Assembly: GCA_039812485.1 (NCBI GenBank)
Contig: JBDIAP010000141.1
Location: 1-9,613, forward strand
Direction of reading: 5' to 3'
From: Kineosphaera sp039812485
Lineage (GTDB): Bacteria; Actinomycetota; Actinomycetes; Actinomycetales; Dermatophilaceae
DNA length: 9,613 nucleotides
The notes beneath the pieces are model-generated. The model was not told the origin of the DNA. It searched no databases and was given only the letters and a program-made list of their open reading frames with translations. The position numbers and the translations under genes are program-made. Shown here piece by piece: positions 6,000-9,613 of the stretch (the first letter of the stretch is position 1; every line of letters starts with the position of its first letter).

Positions 6000-6861
6000 A
6001 GGGGGAGCTGACGCGCAGGTCCGCCCAGTCCGACACCTCGCACTGCCCGTCGTTGTTGCAGCCGACGGCGGTCGCCGTCCCGTCACTGCGCAGTCCCAGC
6101 GTGTGTCCCGATCCTGCGGCGATGGCGATGATGTCGTGCCACCCGGCCACGTCGCATTGACCGGATTCGTTGTTGCCTGCGGCGAGAACCTGCCCGCTGG
6201 AGGTCAGCCCGACCGTGTGATAGCTGCCCGCGGCGACGGCGACAACGTCCCGCCACCGGTCGACCTCGAGGGCACCGGCGAGCGGATCACCGGAGGCGAC
6301 CACCCGTCCACCCGTCGTCACTCCGACAGTGTGTAGGTAGCCGGCTGCGACGCCGACGAGGTCGCGCCAGGCGCTGAGATCGCATTGCCCATGCCTGTTG
6401 ACGCCCGCGGCCACAGCTGTGCCATCGGCGCGCAGCCCGACCGAGTGCCAGTCCCCTCCGGACACGGCCACGATGTCGCTCCAGTCCGAGACGTCGCAAG
6501 CGCCTTCGTCGCGGCGACCGGCCGCGAGGGCCGTCCCGTCGTCCAGGACCGCCAGCGTGCGTCGCCAGCCGGCTGCGATCCCGACGACTCGCGGCCACGT
6601 GCTCACGCTGCACTGGCCGTCGCCGTTCCAACCCGTGGCTCGAACGGTGCCATCAGCGAGCAGCCCGACCGTGTGCGATCGACCCGTGTTCCTGAACGTA
6701 TGCACGTTTCCGGCGGCTAGGGCCACGACGTCCACCCAGTCCCTGACGACGAGCTCCCCGGCAGCACCGTTTCCCACGGCCAGCACGGTGCCGTCACGAC
6801 GAAGGGCCAGTGAGTGCCGTCGACCGGCAGCGAGGCTGGGTCCAGCCGGCCATCCCTCCAC
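5998..6861 (-). CDS. RCC1-like seven-unit beta-propeller protein
   Basis: The 287-residue protein consists almost wholly of seven repeats of the type AAGxxHTVGLxxDGTxxAxG, then xNxxGQCDVSxWxDIVAV. The AAG (or SGG) of each unit falls at residues 11, 49, 96, 134, 172, 210 and 248: an exact 38-residue period, except that unit 2 is 9 residues longer (insert HTFRNTGRS, about 54-62). Seven units suit one closed propeller; the chain starts inside a blade and ends with an extra strand (LRVSS), as expected for velcro closure. There is no signal peptide, membrane helix or second domain, so a cytoplasmic scaffold or binding role is a guess. The GTG at 6861 is the only start in frame before the stop at 6901-6903. 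A weak AAGGG lies too far upstream for it but well placed for ATG 6872 in the next frame, so a frameshift at the very N-terminus is possible. GC content is visibly lower than in neighbouring genes. Similar GQCDVSxW repeats are known from other phyla, so transfer is plausible. Confidence 0.87.
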   Translation of the reverse strand: MEGWPAGPSLAAGRRHSLALRRDGTVLAVGNGAAGELVVRDWVDVVALAAGNVHTFRNTGRSHTVGLLADGTVRATGWNGDGQCSVSTWPRVVGIAAGWRRTLAVLDDGTALAAGRRDEGACDVSDWSDIVAVSGGDWHSVGLRADGTAVAAGVNRHGQCDLSAWRDLVGVAAGYLHTVGVTTGGRVVASGDPLAGALEVDRWRDVVAVAAGSYHTVGLTSSGQVLAAGNNESGQCDVAGWHDIIAIAAGSGHTLGLRSDGTATAVGCNNDGQCEVSDWADLRVSSP

Positions 6862-7065
6862 GGGTCGATCATGCCCTTCGCGACCCGCAGATGATCCCCA
6901 TCAGGGCTGCCTGGACGCATGTCGGCAAACGCAGTGTCGCCGTGACGACCGGAGACATCACGCAAGGTCCCTGCAGGCGACGAATCGCGTCTGTGCCCTC
7001 TTCGCTGCATCTCGACAGCGACGTCCGGGACTGTGGGACGCCGCCAAACGTCGGCGCCGACGCGG

Positions 7066-7097
7066 GCACGAGGGGACGAGTGCACGAGGGAACGAGG
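7066..7097 (+). repeat. 16-bp direct tandem repeat, two copies
   Basis: GCACGAGGGGACGAGT (7066-7081) is followed directly by GCACGAGGGAACGAGG (7082-7097), 14 of 16 bases identical. It sits about 10 bases before an AT-rich palindrome in the divergent intergenic region. A regulator binding site or a slippage product are both possible. Confidence 0.75.
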
Positions 7098-7103
7098 GCG
7101 CGA

Positions 7104-7130
7104 TTGCACAGAATTCTTTGTCCTAGGGAT
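7104..7130 (+). promoter_or_regulatory. AT-rich palindrome and weak promoter-like sequence
   Basis: CACAGAATTCTTTG (7107-7120) is a 14-bp palindrome with one mismatched pair, centred on GAATTC, in otherwise GC-rich DNA. A TTGCAC at 7104 could be a -35 box, and TAGGGA at 7124 a poor -10 box, but their 14-base spacing is short. It is a candidate operator/promoter for the membrane-protein gene or, on the other strand, for the RCC1-like gene. Confidence 0.25.
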
Positions 7131-7239
7131 GGTGCGCGAGCGAGTACTTCGACTCACGACGACACGACCGCCGCCGGCGCACGATGGCTGGATGCTGTAT
7201 CGACCCCAGAGCGAGATGCCCGTGGCGGAGCCTGAGTCG

Positions 7240-7623
7240 ATGACTCCCGTGCCCGCGAGGGTGGCCGGGCTGCTCACCTGCGCCGGCGGCGCGCTGTCGT
7301 GGGGCGTGTGGCTGAGCTGGGCCGGGGACGCCCCCGACTATCACCCTTTGCAGGTCGTCGCCTGTGCGCTGACGTGCGCGACGCTAGCGATCCTCGCCTC
7401 GTGGCGCTCGAGCCGATGGGCGCTCCTGACATCGCCGATCGGGGGCATGCTCGGCGTCGCGCTGCCCTGGGGCTGGTGGGCGTCCTCGGAGGCGGGCGAC
7501 GGTGTGTGGCTCGTCGGACTCTTCCTGGTCGTCGTCGGAGTCTGGCTCGGGCTGTCCGTGACGCTGGGCATCGCGATGGCGGTGCGCACCGCGGCCCGCC
7601 ACTCACGAGGGCACGACGGCTGA
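7240..7623 (+). CDS. small four-helix membrane protein of unknown function
   Basis: The 127-residue product is almost all membrane: helices near residues 8-27 (VAGLLTCAGGALSWGVW), 37-54 (LQVVACALTCATLAILASW), 59-80 (ALLTSPIGGMLGVALPWGWW) and 88-115 (VWLVGLFLVVVGVWLGLSV). It ends in a short charged tail (RTAARHSRGHDG). I do not recognise the family. Codons from about 7216 on end strongly in G or C; further upstream in the open frame they do not. Starts at 7192, 7216 and 7240 are possible; 7240 is preferred because GGAG at 7227-7230 lies 9 bases before it. No partner gene is adjacent on this strand. It converges with the threonine aldolase gene across a hairpin terminator. Confidence 0.7.
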   Translation: MTPVPARVAGLLTCAGGALSWGVWLSWAGDAPDYHPLQVVACALTCATLAILASWRSSRWALLTSPIGGMLGVALPWGWWASSEAGDGVWLVGLFLVVVGVWLGLSVTLGIAMAVRTAARHSRGHDG

Positions 7624-7689
7624 CCGCGTGAGGGCACTGGCGCGGCCCTCGTTCGAGCGCCTCGCCTCGCCTCGGCCGAGGACGGCGGC

Positions 7690-7724
7690 CGGTGTCGTCC
7701 GCGGACCGACCGGGGACGACACCG
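7690..7724. terminator. shared hairpin terminator between convergent genes
   Basis: CGGTGTCGTCC (7690-7700) and GGACGACACCG (7714-7724) form a perfect 11-bp stem with a 13-base loop. It lies in the 133-base gap between the stop codons of the + strand membrane protein and the minus-strand threonine aldolase. No T-tract follows on either strand, which is usual for actinobacterial hairpin terminators. The inner GTCCGCGGAC palindrome allows an alternative fold. Confidence 0.6.
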
Positions 7725-7756
7725 AGAAGCCGATACCGACGCGTCGCCGCGAGACG

Positions 7757-8857
7757 TCACCCCCGGGCGAACTCGTCCCGCAGCGCCTCGGCAAACCCGG
7801 CGACGTCGCCCTCGGTCGTGTCGAAGGAGCACATCCAGCGCACCTCACCCGTGCTCTCCTCCCACACGTAGAAGGGGTAGCGGGCCTGCAGCCGCGCCGT
7901 CACGTCCGGGGGGATGATCGCGAAGACGGCGTTGGCCTCCGGCTCGCGCGTCAGCCGCACACCGTCGATGCCACGCACCGCGTCGGCCAGCCGCCGCGCC
8001 ATCGCGTTGGCGTGTCCGGCGGTCTCGCGCCACAGGTCGCCGTCGAGGAGCGCGAGCAGCTGAGCGGAGGTGAAGCGCATCTTGCTCGCGAGCTGGCCGT
8101 CGAGCTTGCGGATGAAGAGCGGCCGGCTCACCGCCTCCGGGTCGAGGACCAGCACGGCCTCGGCGCCCAGGCAGCCGTTCTTCGTGCCGCCGAGGGAGAC
8201 GACGTCGACGCCGAGGTCGCTGGTCAGCGCGCGCAGCGGCACGTCGAGCGCGGCCGCGGCGTTGGCGAGCCGCGCGCCGTCGAGGTGGACGCGCATCCCC
8301 CTCGCGTGGGCGTGCTCGACGAGCGCCCTCAGCTCCTGCACCCCGTAGACCGTGCCGAGCTCGGTGCTCTGCGTCACCGACACGACGGTCGGCTGGGCGT
8401 GGTGCTCGTCGCCGAAGCCCCAGGCCACGGTGTCGAGGAGGGCGGGCGTCAGCTTGCCGTCCGGGGTGTCGACCGGCAGGAGCTTGGCCCCGGCGATCTT
8501 CTCCGGGGCGCCGCACTCGTCCACGTTGATGTGGGCGCTGCGGGTGCAGGCGACCGCGTCCCAGCGCTGTGTCATGAGGTCGAGCGCGACGACGTTGGCG
8601 CCGGTGCCGTTGAAGACCGGGTAGATCTGCGCGGCGGGCCCGAACTGCTCGGCGGCGACCTCGCGCAGCCGCTGCGTGTAGACGTCGTTGCCGTAGGCGA
8701 CCTGGTGCCCGCCGTTGGCCGCGACGATCGCCTCGAGGATGCGCGGATGCACTCCGGAGCTGTTGTCGCTCGCGAAGCCACGCGCTCGCGGATCGTGCAA
8801 CGGGGTGATCTGCTCGTGCAGCGTGATGCTCGCCATCGGGTCAGCCTGCGTCATCAT
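7757..8857 (-). CDS. ltaE: low-specificity L-threonine aldolase
   Basis: This PLP enzyme splits L-threonine or L-allo-threonine into glycine and acetaldehyde; it belongs to the fold-type I beta-eliminating lyase/threonine aldolase family. It has 366 residues (E. coli LtaE 333). The N-terminal substrate segment FASDNSSGVHP is at 28-38 and the PLP glycine loop FNGTGANV at 82-89. His109 (SAHIN) probably stacks on the cofactor, and Asp193 and Arg196 are in VHLDGARLANA. The Schiff-base Lys226 is in SLGGTKNGCLG. The C-terminal small domain includes RFTSAQLLALL and the family-typical end VRWMCSFDTTEGD. The start is ATG 8857, overlapping the SDR stop as ATGATGA; the second ATG (8854) or ATG 8836 (MASITLHEQ) could also serve. 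No good Shine-Dalgarno precedes it, so translation probably depends on the upstream gene. Other lyases of this fold (tyrosine phenol-lyase, phenylserine aldolase) are less likely from length and motifs. Confidence 0.94.
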   Translation of the reverse strand: MMTQADPMASITLHEQITPLHDPRARGFASDNSSGVHPRILEAIVAANGGHQVAYGNDVYTQRLREVAAEQFGPAAQIYPVFNGTGANVVALDLMTQRWDAVACTRSAHINVDECGAPEKIAGAKLLPVDTPDGKLTPALLDTVAWGFGDEHHAQPTVVSVTQSTELGTVYGVQELRALVEHAHARGMRVHLDGARLANAAAALDVPLRALTSDLGVDVVSLGGTKNGCLGAEAVLVLDPEAVSRPLFIRKLDGQLASKMRFTSAQLLALLDGDLWRETAGHANAMARRLADAVRGIDGVRLTREPEANAVFAIIPPDVTARLQARYPFYVWEESTGEVRWMCSFDTTEGDVAGFAEALRDEFARG

Positions 8858-9603
8858 GCGACCGGCAGCCGCACGCGGGTGCCGTTGAGGTGCTCGGCCG
8901 GCACGCTCCACAGCCCCGCGAGCACCTGCGCGACCTCGTCGACGGGCGCGAACCCCGGAAACCGGCGCTGCGGCGCCGCAGCGCGCATCTCGTCGGTGAG
9001 CAGCGCTTTGACCTGCACGATGACCGCCGCGGCGTCGCTGGCACGCCACGAGTCGGCGACCGCCAGCGTCCAGGCCTCGCTCGCCGCCTTGGCTGCGGCG
9101 TAGGCCGCGTTGGTGGCGGTCGGCTCCTGCGCCTGCGGGGACGACACGATCGCCAGCCGCCCGCCCGCGTCGCGCAGCCCGTCGTGCAACGCCTGCGTGG
9201 CGTGCACGAGCGTCACGACGAGCTGCGCCTGCAGCCAGTCCCAGTCACCGGGGTCGGAGTCGACGATGCCCGCACCGCCGCGCCACCCGCCGACGAGGTG
9301 GAACAGCCCGTCGACGCGGCCGCGCGCCGCGAGGAGGGATCGCGACCACCGCGCCGTCACGTCCCGATCCAGCAGGTCGACGACGGCGGCCTCGGCACCT
9401 CCGCCGCGCCCGGAGTCGGCCGCCGCCTGGGCCGCGGACGCCACGACCGGCGCCAGCCGCTGCGCGGAGCGCCCCACCGCGACGACCTGCGCGCCGGCCC
9501 GCGCGAGACGCGCGACGAGCGGCCCGCCGGCCGCCCCCGCAGCACCCGTGACGACGACGACCTTGCCCACCAGGTCCGGCAGGTCGTCGCCGGGGGCAGC
9601 CAC
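8854..9603 (-). CDS. SDR-family NAD(P)-dependent oxidoreductase, atypical
   Basis: A 249-residue classical-size short-chain dehydrogenase; the substrate is unknown. The Rossmann start KVVVVTGAAGAAGG (14-27) has glycines at 20, 23 and 26, while the usual TGxxxGxG motif would have Gly24. The NNAG motif is replaced by HLVGG at 102-106. The catalytic Ser154/155, Tyr168 and Lys172 (YAAAK) are all present, so it is probably active. The coding start taken is GTG 9603; the frame stays open to the window edge, so the true start may lie a little further out. The gene overlaps ltaE by four bases (ATGA), so the two are co-expressed. A role on a beta-hydroxy amino acid or aldehyde linked to the aldolase reaction is conceivable but is inference only. 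Confidence 0.87.
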   Translation of the reverse strand: MAAPGDDLPDLVGKVVVVTGAAGAAGGPLVARLARAGAQVVAVGRSAQRLAPVVASAAQAAADSGRGGGAEAAVVDLLDRDVTARWSRSLLAARGRVDGLFHLVGGWRGGAGIVDSDPGDWDWLQAQLVVTLVHATQALHDGLRDAGGRLAIVSSPQAQEPTATNAAYAAAKAASEAWTLAVADSWRASDAAAVIVQVKALLTDEMRAAAPQRRFPGFAPVDEVAQVLAGLWSVPAEHLNGTRVRLPVA

Positions 9604-9613
9604 CCCAGGCGCC

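Larger units (their letters stand above)
6862..7239. other. intergenic region without a supportable gene
   Basis: This divergent stretch lies between the RCC1-like gene and the small membrane protein. Open frames cross it on both strands, but their codons show no third-position bias and their products (arginine/serine-rich, no domain) look random. It is less GC-rich than the flanks and holds a 16-bp tandem repeat and an AT-rich palindrome, described separately. It should contain the promoters of both neighbours. Confidence 0.55.

Noticed and set aside
5953..6000. CRISPR array or phase-variable coding repeat
   Set aside because: The 14-bp units have no spacers and lie outside any reading frame that copy-number change would switch; they follow the RCC1-like stop codon.
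6717..7277. Minus-strand frame that could extend the RCC1-like protein at its N-terminus
   Set aside because: It is in a different frame, has no repeat units and no codon bias. Only its last part near ATG 6872, which has a better ribosome-binding site, is kept as a note on a possible N-terminal frameshift.
7628..9103. Long + strand open frame across ltaE and the SDR gene
   Set aside because: Antisense to two recognisable enzymes with intact catalytic motifs; the product has no domain.

Overview
The window is high-GC chromosomal DNA whose codons mostly end in G or C. The start context of ung (an actinobacterial-type -10 box a few bases before a GTG, with no Shine-Dalgarno) and the mycobacterial-like Ung sequence point to an actinobacterium. 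A Micrococcales-type relative is my best guess, but no rRNA or marker gene is present to prove it. No tRNA, rRNA, CRISPR array or recognisable insertion sequence was seen.

Left part (1-3759, + strand): a glyoxylate/allantoin catabolic block. It holds the C-terminal end of tartronate semialdehyde (2-hydroxy-3-oxopropionate) reductase, glyoxylate carboligase (gcl), then, after a 154-base leader, allantoinase (allB). Allantoinase opens the allantoin ring, and downstream steps not in this window release glyoxylate. Gcl condenses two glyoxylates to tartronate semialdehyde plus CO2, and the reductase turns that into glycerate. The leader before allB holds a canonical G-quadruplex motif on its template strand.

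Middle part (3737-6000): a small membrane-protein gene on the minus strand, apparently broken by a frameshift, converges on allB. Uracil-DNA glycosylase (ung, probably leaderless) and a GDSL/SGNH hydrolase follow as a translationally coupled pair. The hydrolase seems to have lost its native stop: its last ~44 residues are read out of frame through what looks like the tail of a DUF222/13E12-type HNH endonuclease. A possible zinc-ribbon remnant follows. A 14-bp tandem repeat then contains three perfect 10-nt complements of the 16S rRNA 3' tail (GGAGGTGATC).

Right part (5998-9613): a minus-strand gene for a seven-unit RCC1-like beta-propeller with an exact 38-residue period, in visibly lower-GC DNA. 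Next come a poorly conserved 350-base region with a 16-bp tandem repeat and an AT-rich palindrome, and a small four-helix membrane protein on the + strand. A shared hairpin terminator separates it from a minus-strand SDR oxidoreductase / low-specificity threonine aldolase pair that overlaps by ATGA. The stretch from about 5650 to 7200 looks like the accessory, rearranged part of the window; the flanks look like ordinary metabolic genes.
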